64,000 nucleotides of DNA from Acholeplasmatales bacterium (lineage in GTDB: Bacteria; Bacillota_I; Bacilli_A; Acholeplasmatales; Anaeroplasmataceae). The stretch spans positions 1 to 64,000 of the forward strand of contig JAFXXC010000077.1 in the NCBI GenBank assembly GCA_017542485.1. The letters are read 5' to 3'. The notes under the pieces were generated by a model. The model saw only the letters and a program-made list of their open reading frames with translations. It had not been told where the DNA came from and did no database searches. Positions within the stretch are counted from its first letter, which is position 1; the number at the start of each line of letters is the position of its first letter. Shown here piece by piece: positions 17,221-24,906 of the stretch. A program made the position numbers and the translations under genes.

Positions 17221-17808
17221 ATGATTAAGACTATAGATATGCTTTTATATGAATATAGAGACTATTCTAATATTTATAATAAAATTGCACTTGAAGAAAA
17301 GAATAATAACTTAATTAAGCTAAAAAGAGGTCTTTATGAAACTAATAAAGATTCTGATCCTTTTACTTTAGCTAATGTTTTATTATCTCCATCATATATA
17401 TCCTTTGAGACAGCTTTAGCTTATTATGGAATGATACCTGAAATGGTATATGCCATTAAATCGGCTTCATTTAAGAAGAATAAGAAGAAAGAATATAAAA
17501 ATTTTTTTGGATTATTTTTATATCAAGATATTAATTCAAATGCTTATCCATATGATATCAATGAAATTGAAATCGATGGAATAAAAGTGATGATTGCATC
17601 ACGTGAAAAAGCATTATTAGATTTATTATCTGTAATATCCCCAAGAAATAATAAAAAGGAATTATTAGATTTATTATTTGAAGATTTAAGAATAGATGAA
17701 GTATTATTTGATGAATTAGATAAAAAGAAAATAATAGGGTTATGTGATTTATATTCATCTAAAACATTGAAATTATTAAAGAAGTATTTGGAGAATAAAA
17801 ATGATTAA
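17221..17808 (+). CDS. abiEi: AbiEi-type antitoxin / transcriptional regulator (type IV TA)
   Basis: 195 residues. Features fit the AbiEi family: a short N-terminal winged-helix-like region, then LKRGLYETNKDSDPFTLANVLL, SPSYISFETALAYYGMIPE and the IMIASREKALLDLL-like helix (here VMIASREKALLDLLSVISP). AbiEi counteracts the AbiEii toxin without direct binding and represses its own promoter. ATG 17221 follows CAGGAGGAAA at good spacing. It overlaps abiEii by 8 bases, the usual coupled arrangement. Confidence 0.85.
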   Translation: MIKTIDMLLYEYRDYSNIYNKIALEEKNNNLIKLKRGLYETNKDSDPFTLANVLLSPSYISFETALAYYGMIPEMVYAIKSASFKKNKKKEYKNFFGLFLYQDINSNAYPYDINEIEIDGIKVMIASREKALLDLLSVISPRNNKKELLDLLFEDLRIDEVLFDELDKKKIIGLCDLYSSKTLKLLKKYLENKND

Positions 17809-18655
17809 TAATTATATTTTAGAATCATTAAAGCTTAATAATCCTAAAAATCTAATCGAGTTTGAAAATGTCTTAAGAGAAATATCTCAAAAGATAATAT
17901 TATATGCATTAGCACAAACATCTTTTTTTAAGAATGTTGCCTTTTATGGTGGAACTTGCTTAAGAATCTTTCATAATCTAGATAGATTTAGTGAAAATTT
18001 AGATTTCCAAGTAATAAGTGAAGATTATAAACTTGATTTTAATCAATATATGACAAAGTGTATTAATGTTCTTGAATCATATGGTTTAAAATCTATAGTA
18101 TATTCAAAATCAGATTATGATATTGGAGAAGTTAGAAGAAGATATATTAAAATATCTTATTACGATTTAGCAAGTGAATATTTTGGTGGAATTAGTATGA
18201 ATAAAGAAAAGCTTGTTTCAATAAAAATTGAAGTTAGTACAAAATATATTCCTGGTGCTAGATATGAAATGAAATTATTAAACTCTCCAATGTTTTCAAA
18301 TATATATTGTTTTGACTTTGGTTCATTATTTGCAGGTAAATTAAACGCATTATTAACTAGAAATTGGCGAGAAAGAACTAAAGGTAGAGATTATTTCGAT
18401 TACATGTTTTATTTATCACATGACGTTAAATTTAATTTAGAATACTTAAAAAATAAATTAAAATATTCTTTAGAAAAAAATACATCAAATTATACCATTG
18501 ATAGTATTAAAGAATTATTGAAATTAAAATTTGAAGAATCAGATTTTGGTTCAATAAAGGATGATATTATACCATTCATTAATGCTAATTATACTATTGA
18601 CAACATAGATAAAAATATGTTTATTAATTCGATAGATTATTTAAAGTGTGAATAA
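17801..18655 (+). CDS. abiEii: AbiEii/AbiGii nucleotidyltransferase toxin (type IV TA)
   Basis: 284 residues, DUF1814/AbiEii family. Motif I is FYGGTCLRIF (about residue 49) and the following metal-binding motif reads RFSENLDFQV (about residue 66), where most family members have DLD or DID; the first acidic residue is Asn here. The downstream KGRDYFDYMFYLS motif (about residue 197) with catalytic Lys/Asp is intact. Such toxins transfer nucleotides (to tRNA ends in studied homologues) and can abort phage infection. Toxin activity is likely but the Asn leaves some doubt. Confidence 0.85.
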   Translation: MINNYILESLKLNNPKNLIEFENVLREISQKIILYALAQTSFFKNVAFYGGTCLRIFHNLDRFSENLDFQVISEDYKLDFNQYMTKCINVLESYGLKSIVYSKSDYDIGEVRRRYIKISYYDLASEYFGGISMNKEKLVSIKIEVSTKYIPGARYEMKLLNSPMFSNIYCFDFGSLFAGKLNALLTRNWRERTKGRDYFDYMFYLSHDVKFNLEYLKNKLKYSLEKNTSNYTIDSIKELLKLKFEESDFGSIKDDIIPFINANYTIDNIDKNMFINSIDYLKCE

Positions 18656-18687
18656 AGTGTCCAAATATTATGAATGGAGGACCTATA

Positions 18688-18732
18688 ATGTGTCCTATGG
18701 TTTACTATCTAAATAATTTAAGGGGCTGTTAA
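18688..18732 (+). CDS. Possible 14-residue peptide downstream of abiEii
   Basis: ATG 18688 has a strong ribosome site (GGAGGA, 7 bases upstream). The frame encodes MCPMVYYLNNLRGC and stops at TAA 18730-18732 inside the 5' arm of the following terminator. It lies 32 bases after the abiEii stop and would be cotranscribed with the TA pair. No known family. Chance remains likely for so short a frame; the good ribosome site is the main reason to list it. Confidence 0.25.
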   Translation: MCPMVYYLNNLRGC

Positions 18733-18764
18733 GAAAACTAAAATAGTTTCTCTCAGCCCCTTTT
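18720..18764. terminator. Bidirectional terminator between abiE and the DUF1275 gene
   Basis: Outer stem AAGGGGCTG (18720-18728) with CAGCCCCTT (18754-18762), plus inner pairing AAACT/AGTTT. T-rich ends on both strands (TTTT after the stem on +; on the - strand the tract is weaker). It separates convergent genes. Confidence 0.8.
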
Positions 18765-18766
18765 AA

Positions 18767-19465
18767 TTATATATGTTGTTCTTTTTGTTCTAAATCATCA
18801 GGAATTCCATTGAAGTCTTTATCATTACATTTATTTCTTAAAATGAAATATGCTATAGATAATACAATATAAATAGAAGAAGTAATAAAGAATATAATAT
18901 TATTAATTAATGAATAAAATACTATTCCTAAAACTCCTCCGGTTAAGAAGCTTACTATTGCAAAAAATGGAATTAATCCTGTTATATATTTTTCGTTTTT
19001 ATTGCCTCTAAGCTTATATCCAACAAACACGCCTAAATCTGTAATATTTCCTGACATATGGGTCATTCTAACTACAATGCCTTTAAATGAAACTACCATA
19101 CCATTTTGTAATCCCATTGCAAAAGCAAATACTAATACACTATATTTAATTGGTAAGAAATATGGGACAAATATTAATAATCCAATAGATAATATAATAA
19201 ATCCATAACTTTTATATAAATAAAATGCTCTTTCACCTGTTACAAATCCTGATATTACAGCGCCTAAGAAGAATAATACTATAACTCTTAATACTTCCCA
19301 AATACCGGTAAGATCACCTTCTGTAATATTTATAGCTACTTTAGAGACAAGACCAGTTAGATGTGAAACAGTTGTTCCATCATAACCAAATATTGAAATA
19401 GCATTAACTGCACCTGCCATACAGGTTAATAAACACATCCACAGCAATAATAATCCTTTACTCAA
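18767..19465 (-). CDS. DUF1275 (YoaK-family) membrane protein
   Basis: 232 residues with about six transmembrane helices. Family signals are MAGAVNAISIFGYDGTTVSH with LTGLVSK at the N-terminus, AFAMGLQNGMV in the middle and RMTHMSGNITDLG after it. The hydrophilic tail ends in KCNDKDFNGIPDDLEQKEQ. The function of DUF1275 proteins is unknown; a transporter role is commonly suspected. Start is TTG at 19465 with AGAAGG 8 bases upstream on the minus strand. It is monocistronic and convergent with abiE. Confidence 0.82.
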   Translation of the reverse strand: MSKGLLLLWMCLLTCMAGAVNAISIFGYDGTTVSHLTGLVSKVAINITEGDLTGIWEVLRVIVLFFLGAVISGFVTGERAFYLYKSYGFIILSIGLLIFVPYFLPIKYSVLVFAFAMGLQNGMVVSFKGIVVRMTHMSGNITDLGVFVGYKLRGNKNEKYITGLIPFFAIVSFLTGGVLGIVFYSLINNIIFFITSSIYIVLSIAYFILRNKCNDKDFNGIPDDLEQKEQHI

Positions 19466-19646
19466 TTTTATAACCTTCTTTTTATGAGATTTTCATTATT
19501 ATAATTACATAATCTTAATAATTCGACATTTATTATATCATAAAAGTTTTATTTTTTTATACATATTATAAAAAACACTTTGCAATTACATATTTTTAAA
19601 AATTTAGAATAGTTGAATTATTTTTGTAAACGCTATCATTTTTCTC

Positions 19647-19675
19647 TTGTTTAGTTTATTAATTAGTAATATAAT
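19647..19675 (+). promoter_or_regulatory. Promoter of the cold-shock gene
   Basis: TTGTTT (19647-19652), 17-bp spacer, TATAAT (19670-19675). The leader is only about 30 nt, so the long cold-shock-box 5' UTR typical of enterobacterial cspA is absent. The remainder of 19466-19646 is A+T-rich with nothing else supportable. Confidence 0.7.
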
Positions 19676-19712
19676 ATAGTAAAGGCTTATTTAGCTGAAA
19701 GGAGTTTACAGC

Positions 19713-19910
19713 ATGAATGGAAAAGTAAAATGGTTCGATTCAAGCAAGGGATATGGTTTTATCGTTTCAGAAGAGGGAAAAGATGTATTTGTTCATTTTA
19801 GTCAAATAGTACAGGATGGCTACAAGACATTAGAAGAAGGACAAGAAGTAACCTTTGATGTAGAAGTTGGTGAAAAAGGTCAGCTTGCAAAAAATGTTAA
19901 AAAATTATAA
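19713..19910 (+). CDS. cspA: Cold-shock protein (CspA family)
   Basis: 65-residue OB-fold RNA chaperone. [17 protein letters not shown] contains RNP1 (KGYGFI) and DVFVHF is RNP2, the nucleic-acid-binding aromatic patch. The length is the usual 65-70. Ribosome site AAAGGAG precedes ATG 19713. Single gene with its own promoter and terminators. Confidence 0.96.
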   Translation: MNGKVKWFDSSKGYGFIVSEEGKDVFVHFSQIVQDGYKTLEEGQEVTFDVEVGEKGQLAKNVKKL

Positions 19911-19918
19911 TCGATTAT

Positions 19919-19946
19919 AAAACCGGATTCATCCGGTTTTATTCTT
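19919..19946 (+). terminator. Terminator of cspA
   Basis: Stem AAAACCGGA/TCCGGTTTT with TTCA loop, followed by a T-rich tract. Confidence 0.9.
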
Positions 19947-19970
19947 TATATATTAATAAATTATTATTTC

Positions 19971-19990
19971 ATAGCAAAATGCTATTTTTT
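19971..19990 (+). terminator. Second, weaker terminator after cspA
   Basis: 5-bp stem ATAGC/GCTAT with loop AAAAT, followed by TTTTTTATTTTTTT. The short stem makes it a backup at best. Confidence 0.5.
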
Positions 19991-20057
19991 TATTTTTTTG
20001 GTTAATTTTTGATTTTTTTGTCTATTATTTAGTGTAATTCAAAAAAGGAGAAAAACA

Positions 20058-20597
20058 ATGAGAAGAAAAAAAGAAATAATAATTATTATTTTAATAGTAG
20101 GGATAACTATATTTTTGGCATTTATGCCAATGCTATTAGCTAATAGAAATAGCGAAATTGAAGAAAATAGTACAAATAATAAATCTACTATTAATATTAC
20201 TGTTAAGGGAGAATTAAAGGTTGAGGAGGTTAATATTAGGATACCATATGGATATGCATACGGATATGTTATCACTAAAATAGAAGCTTATTTAAATAAA
20301 TATAGTATTGTATCAAGTAATAAGACTAAGAGATATTATGATGATAGTATTATTGTTATTGAAAGTAGTGATACAAAAAAGGATTATACTGAGGCAATCG
20401 ATACTAATGATAAGATTGATATTAATAATGCTAATTTAGATGAGCTTATAAAATTATATGGTATAGGTGAGAAGAGGGCTAAAGCAATTATAGAATATAG
20501 AGATAAGAAAAAAATAGAAACATTTGTTGAATTAAAGGAATTATTAGGAGTTAGTGATGAGGTTATTAACAATATTAAGGAAAAAGCCTTTTTGTAA
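20058..20597 (+). CDS. comEA: Competence DNA receptor ComEA
   Basis: 179 residues. An N-terminal membrane anchor (about 6-28) is followed by a linker, a SLBB-like region and a C-terminal helix-hairpin-helix DNA-binding domain: INNANLDELIKLYGIGEKRA then AIIEYRDKK and LLGVSDEVINNI. In known systems ComEA holds incoming double-stranded DNA at the membrane for transport by ComEC. ATG 20058 follows AAAAGGAG. The 3' end overlaps comEC by 41 bases, which indicates coupled translation. Confidence 0.9.
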   Translation: MRRKKEIIIIILIVGITIFLAFMPMLLANRNSEIEENSTNNKSTINITVKGELKVEEVNIRIPYGYAYGYVITKIEAYLNKYSIVSSNKTKRYYDDSIIVIESSDTKKDYTEAIDTNDKIDINNANLDELIKLYGIGEKRAKAIIEYRDKKKIETFVELKELLGVSDEVINNIKEKAFL

Positions 20598-22665
20598 TAA
20601 TGTATTTTATTTTTTAATAGGTGTTATATTTTTTATTATTTCATATAAATATCCATTATTTTATATTGTATTAGGTGGATATTTAATATATTTGGTAATT
20701 AAAACAAAATTGTTGTTACCTATATTGATTAGTATTTTAATATTTTTGTCGAGGATTTTAATTGATAGAGTTTTTGTTTTTGATGTTAATGATGATTATG
20801 ATATTTATGTTAATGATATTATAGATGAAAATAGATATGAAGCATATGTTGGATATAAGAAGTTATTATTGTATGATAATAATCATAATGTTAAGCCAGG
20901 AGATAAATATACTGCAACAATAAAAATAAATGATATAGAAGAAAAAAGTTATGATACTGATTTTGATTATGAATATTATTTAAAGAGTAAAGGTATTTAT
21001 AAAAGTGGAATTGTTGTAAGTAAAGAATTTAAAAGAAGTGGTTTTTCTTTAAATAGTATAAAGTATTATTATTCTAATTATTTAAAAGATAATTTATGTG
21101 AGGAATCATATTTATATGTTAAGGCTTTAGTATTCGGAGATAATGATTTAGAAAATGATATAAAGGATAGTTATAGTGTATTAGGATTATCACATATATT
21201 AGCTATTAGTGGTATGCATATTGTGTTTTTGTTTAATATTATATCTTTTATATTGTTAAAGGTATTTAATTATTATAAAAAGGGAATTCCAATAGTTATA
21301 ATAACTTTGTTTGTTATATTAATAGGGGCTCCTATAAGTTCAGTTAGAGCAGTTTTATTTTTGATTATTGGTAGTTTAAATAAAGGTAGAACTAGATATG
21401 GCAGGATTGATATATTATCAATATCTTGTTTAATTATGTTATTAGTTAATCCATTTATGTTATTTAATAGTGGATTTATATTAAGTTTTTTAGTTAGTTT
21501 TATTCTAATTTTTAAGAATAGTCTATTTAAAAGTAGTGGAAGTTTATTAATAGATACATATAAAATGTACATTTTATTATTTTTGATAACTTTACCTTTT
21601 GTAACAAATATAAGTAACAGAGTATCTATATTATCTATATTATTATCCCCTATATTATCAATAGTGTTGGGATATATATTATTACCTATTAGTTATATAT
21701 TAGGTTTGTTGCCGATATTAGATTTTGTGTTTAAGTATGTGTTCATTTTTATAAATAATTATATTGTTAATTTAGGTAGTTTACTTCCTATTTTCCATTT
21801 ACAATCTTTTAATTTATATATGATTATTGTTTATTATGTTGTATTTATATTGTTTATTATTGGTTTATATAGAGGAAGAGGTATTTATTATTTGGGATTA
21901 TTAGTTTCATATATTGTTATGTTATATGGAATTAAATATGTTGATTTTAAAGGACGTGTTACTTTTATTAATTGCGGTCAAGGGGATAGTGCTTTAGTAG
22001 AATTACCATATAATAAAGGAATAATGGTTATAGATTGTTTTAATAGTATAGATTATTTAAAAAGAAGAGGTATTGATTATATAGATTATTTAGTATTAAC
22101 CCATTCTGATAGTGATCATGTAGGAGATTATGTTAAGGTATTAGATGAATTTAAGGTTGGTATGATATATTATCCTATATATGATGAAAGATTTGATAAG
22201 CTATTAGCTGGTTATAAAAACAAAAAAGGAATAAGTGATATTAATAATATTAATAGTAATGTGTTTGATATTGAAGTACTAGGACCTATTAAAGAATATA
22301 GTGATGTTAATAGTAATAGTATTGTTTTAAAATTAAGAATGTATGATACTACATTTTTATTTACTGGTGATATGACTATTGAAGAAGAATATGATTTAAT
22401 TGATAAATATGATTATATTTTAGATTCTGATATTTTAAAGGTAGGACATCATGGCTCTAATACATCTTCTAGTAAGGAATTTTTAGAATATGTTAGTCCA
22501 ATATATAGTATTATTTCAGTTGGAAAAAATAATAGTTATGGATTACCTAATAATGATGTTGTAAAAAGGTTAGAAGAAGAGTCTAAGGTGTATATGACAA
22601 AGGATTGTGGGAATATAGATATATATGTTTATAAAGAGAAAGTGTGGATTTCAACTTATAGATAA
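20557..22665 (+). CDS. comEC: DNA uptake channel ComEC/Rec2
   Basis: About 702 residues. The N-terminal membrane and soluble region (1-~210) is followed by the Competence domain of multiple helices, which starts at VLGLSHILAISGMHIVFLF. The C-terminal metallo-beta-lactamase-like domain begins at FINCGQGDSALVEL, with HSDSDH (metal ligands), FTGDM and VGHHGSNTSSS motifs. It forms the channel for single-stranded DNA and may degrade the other strand. GTG 20554 and ATG 20557 are both possible; TAGGAG sits 6 bases before the ATG. With comEA this suggests competence or a remnant of it. Confidence 0.92.
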   Translation: MRLLTILRKKPFCNNVFYFLIGVIFFIISYKYPLFYIVLGGYLIYLVIKTKLLLPILISILIFLSRILIDRVFVFDVNDDYDIYVNDIIDENRYEAYVGYKKLLLYDNNHNVKPGDKYTATIKINDIEEKSYDTDFDYEYYLKSKGIYKSGIVVSKEFKRSGFSLNSIKYYYSNYLKDNLCEESYLYVKALVFGDNDLENDIKDSYSVLGLSHILAISGMHIVFLFNIISFILLKVFNYYKKGIPIVIITLFVILIGAPISSVRAVLFLIIGSLNKGRTRYGRIDILSISCLIMLLVNPFMLFNSGFILSFLVSFILIFKNSLFKSSGSLLIDTYKMYILLFLITLPFVTNISNRVSILSILLSPILSIVLGYILLPISYILGLLPILDFVFKYVFIFINNYIVNLGSLLPIFHLQSFNLYMIIVYYVVFILFIIGLYRGRGIYYLGLLVSYIVMLYGIKYVDFKGRVTFINCGQGDSALVELPYNKGIMVIDCFNSIDYLKRRGIDYIDYLVLTHSDSDHVGDYVKVLDEFKVGMIYYPIYDERFDKLLAGYKNKKGISDINNINSNVFDIEVLGPIKEYSDVNSNSIVLKLRMYDTTFLFTGDMTIEEEYDLIDKYDYILDSDILKVGHHGSNTSSSKEFLEYVSPIYSIISVGKNNSYGLPNNDVVKRLEEESKVYMTKDCGNIDIYVYKEKVWISTYR

Positions 22666-22697
22666 ATATGGTATAATGAATAAAAGGAATGATTTCT

Positions 22698-23924
22698 ATG
22701 GTTAATAATTATGAGTTAATACATAATAATATTGTTATTAATGGTGCTTTTTTCAAAGATGATTGTTTTGGATCATTTTTTATTACTACACCTACACTAG
22801 ATACGTTAGAAATAGGTAAAAGTATATCACTTAAAGTAAGTGGAAATATTGTTACTACATATGCTAAAAGAGAGAATACATACGATGTATATAAAATAAA
22901 TAGAGAAAAAGGTTTTATGTATGTATTTGCAAAAAAGGCTAATGTTGAAGATTTTGAAGTGAATTATTTATCATTTGTTGATTTATCATTATATAGTAAT
23001 TTTGAATTATTTACAGGAGGAGATGTGCTTGATTCATTAGCTAGTATTTGTAAACTTCCTTCTGGTAATTATGTTGTAGGAAGTGTACAGGATTATATAA
23101 GTGCTATTGAAGATTTAAAATTAAAATATCCGGATAAGGAAGAGTTTTATAGAGGACATTATTATTATAAATATAATTTCGTTCCATCTTTATATAGAAA
23201 TATGAATTATGCAAAGAATGAAGATTATATGTATATGGATTTTAAATCTCAATTTTATAATGAATTAAATAATAAAAAATATATTGAAATATTGACTACG
23301 ATGCAGCATTATAAGATGCCTACAAGATTGTTAGATACTACATCAAATCCACTTGTTGCCTTATTTATGGCATGTGAAAAGCCTATTAATTATAAGACAA
23401 ATAAATATGGAATTGGTGAGGTAATTGTTATGAATGAGGATAGGAATCAAATAAAGTATTCTGATTCAAATTCAGTAACATTATTATCATCTTTAGCAGT
23501 AATAGAGACTAAATATAAGCAGGAATTATATGAAAAATTTATGCTATCGATAGAGAAAAATGATAAAAGTATTTATCAAAATACTAATGCATATAAAAGA
23601 TTTGTTGCGGAAGTTAAAAATGAGCTTCCTAGTTTTGATGAATCATTTTTCTCACCTAAAGTATTGTTAAAACCAATTCATGTTAAAGTTGGTATGATTA
23701 ATGAACGTATATTAGCTCAAAGTGGTAATTTTGTATTATTTGGTTTATGTAATTATGACACTAATGAATATGAAATGTTAAATACCATAGCTAAAGAGAG
23801 GATATTTATAGTTCATAGAGATTATATAATTAAGCAATTAGAATTATTAAACATCCACGAGGGTACAATGTATCCTGATAAGGATCATATGTCACATGTA
23901 ATTGTAAAAGGATATAATAAGTAA
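22698..23924 (+). CDS. FRG-domain protein
   Basis: 408 residues. An uncharacterised N-terminal domain of about 125 residues is followed by an FRG domain: FYRGHYYYKYNFVPSLYR (about residue 152) and QHYKMPTRLLDTTSNPLVAL (about residue 206), the two hallmark stretches. FRG domains are often seen in proteins of mobile or defence-associated loci; their activity is unknown. ATG 22698 is preferred over 22689, because AAAGGA lies 9 bases upstream of it and abuts the earlier ATG. An extended -10 TGGTATAAT at 22669-22677 probably drives it. Ends in a long bidirectional terminator. Confidence 0.82.
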   Translation: MVNNYELIHNNIVINGAFFKDDCFGSFFITTPTLDTLEIGKSISLKVSGNIVTTYAKRENTYDVYKINREKGFMYVFAKKANVEDFEVNYLSFVDLSLYSNFELFTGGDVLDSLASICKLPSGNYVVGSVQDYISAIEDLKLKYPDKEEFYRGHYYYKYNFVPSLYRNMNYAKNEDYMYMDFKSQFYNELNNKKYIEILTTMQHYKMPTRLLDTTSNPLVALFMACEKPINYKTNKYGIGEVIVMNEDRNQIKYSDSNSVTLLSSLAVIETKYKQELYEKFMLSIEKNDKSIYQNTNAYKRFVAEVKNELPSFDESFFSPKVLLKPIHVKVGMINERILAQSGNFVLFGLCNYDTNEYEMLNTIAKERIFIVHRDYIIKQLELLNIHEGTMYPDKDHMSHVIVKGYNK

Positions 23925-23966
23925 AAATAAAGAAGAATCAATCTTCATTTGATTCTTCTTTATTTT
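23924..23966. terminator. Bidirectional terminator, FRG gene / yidD
   Basis: Perfect 18-bp stem (arms 23924-23941 and 23949-23966) with 7-nt loop. It has A-rich 5' and T-rich 3' flanks, so it works on both strands. The 3' arm encodes the last residues of yidD. Confidence 0.9.
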
Positions 23967-24231
23967 CTTTTTCGATTTGGTTTATTTCCTCTTTATATTT
24001 CTTTTTCTCTTCCTTAGAAAGTGGAACAGGATCGTATCCACCTTTAAATAATCTATTGCATTTTAAAAATCTTTTAGTAGTTAGAAATGATGCATAGAAG
24101 AAGTTAAATTTTTGGTAACATTCTTTAGCATAGGCTGAACATGTTGGATAAAAACGGCATTTAGGAGGAGAATTAGGAGAGATGCCTTTTTGATAAGCCT
24201 CGATTAATTTAATAACCCCTTTATTTTTCAT
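23938..24231 (-). CDS. yidD: Membrane protein insertion efficiency factor YidD
   Basis: 97 residues. The YidD core is clear: LIEAYQKGISP, CRFYPTCSAYAKECYQKF and CNRLFKGGYDPVP. A charged Lys/Glu tail of about 30 residues follows. YidD is a small amphipathic protein that helps YidC insert membrane proteins. It overlaps the 3' end of the DJ-1-type gene by 11 bases; rnpA-yidC, its common neighbours, are not here. Confidence 0.93.
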   Translation of the reverse strand: MKNKGVIKLIEAYQKGISPNSPPKCRFYPTCSAYAKECYQKFNFFYASFLTTKRFLKCNRLFKGGYDPVPLSKEEKKKYKEEINQIEKENKEESNED

Positions 24232-24760
24232 AATATATTTGTTTTTGAACTTCTTTTAGTTTTCCTTCACCCATTGTTTCTTTGATAATTGCATAAGCAA
24301 AATCTATTGAGTAGGCAACGCTTCTTGATGTAATTAATTTGCCATCAACTACTACACCTTTATCATGGTATGTTCCACCAAAATCTTGGTTCATTGAAGT
24401 AAAGCAAGTGTAGTTTTTACCTTTTAGTAAGCCTAATGCTCCAAATACTGTTGGGGCAGCACAAATACCACATAGATATTTATTAGATTTATAAAAATCT
24501 AGTATTATTTTTTGGACAACTGAAGATTGCATAAGGTTTTTGTATTGTCCTCCTCCACCAGGAATAATCAATACATCATAATCATTTGGATTTATTTGAC
24601 TTAATAATGTTACATCTGCGTATTTTATATTATGTGAGCCAGTAACTATATTATTGACTCCTGCAATAGTTAAATCGCCTTTCGCCCTTCTTATTAAAGC
24701 GAATGGGGCAGTTGCCTCCTCCTCTTCAAAACCATCAAAAATAATAGCTAAATATTTCAT
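24221..24760 (-). CDS. DJ-1/PfpI family protein
   Basis: 179 residues, class I glutamine-amidotransferase-like fold. The nucleophile elbow is LCGICAAPTVFG (Cys at about residue 98), and the acidic partner is in IIFDGFEEEEATAP near the N-terminus, as in the DJ-1/YajL/ThiJ group. Members act as chaperones, glyoxalases or deglycases; the substrate cannot be told. Start at 24760 has AAGGTGAT upstream, and an extended -10 TGCTATAAT (plus-strand 24782-24790) gives a short leader. It is first in a two-gene unit with yidD. Confidence 0.87.
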   Translation of the reverse strand: MKYLAIIFDGFEEEEATAPFALIRRAKGDLTIAGVNNIVTGSHNIKYADVTLLSQINPNDYDVLIIPGGGGQYKNLMQSSVVQKIILDFYKSNKYLCGICAAPTVFGALGLLKGKNYTCFTSMNQDFGGTYHDKGVVVDGKLITSRSVAYSIDFAYAIIKETMGEGKLKEVQKQIYYEK

Positions 24761-24781
24761 TTGTAATCACCTTCCGTGTGA

Positions 24782-24790
24782 ATTATAGCA
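24782..24790 (-). promoter_or_regulatory. Extended -10 promoter for the DJ-1-type gene
   Basis: The minus strand reads TGCTATAAT, an extended -10. The -35 region is poor (ATTAAA-like). Predicted start is near 24775, just ahead of the ribosome site. Confidence 0.45.
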
Positions 24791-24906
24791 TATATTTTTT
24801 GTATTTAATATTCTTTTTTATAATTTTAAAATTATTAAGTAATTTGCTTTATATTAAATTCTTTTTATTATATAATAATAAAGTATCGTTGATAATAAGG
24901 GTGATA

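Noticed and set aside
24778-24906. N-terminal membrane-helix extension of the SAP-like protein
   Set aside because: No ribosome site, extreme A+T content and overlap with probable divergent promoters; the ATG at 24907 has GGGTG in front.
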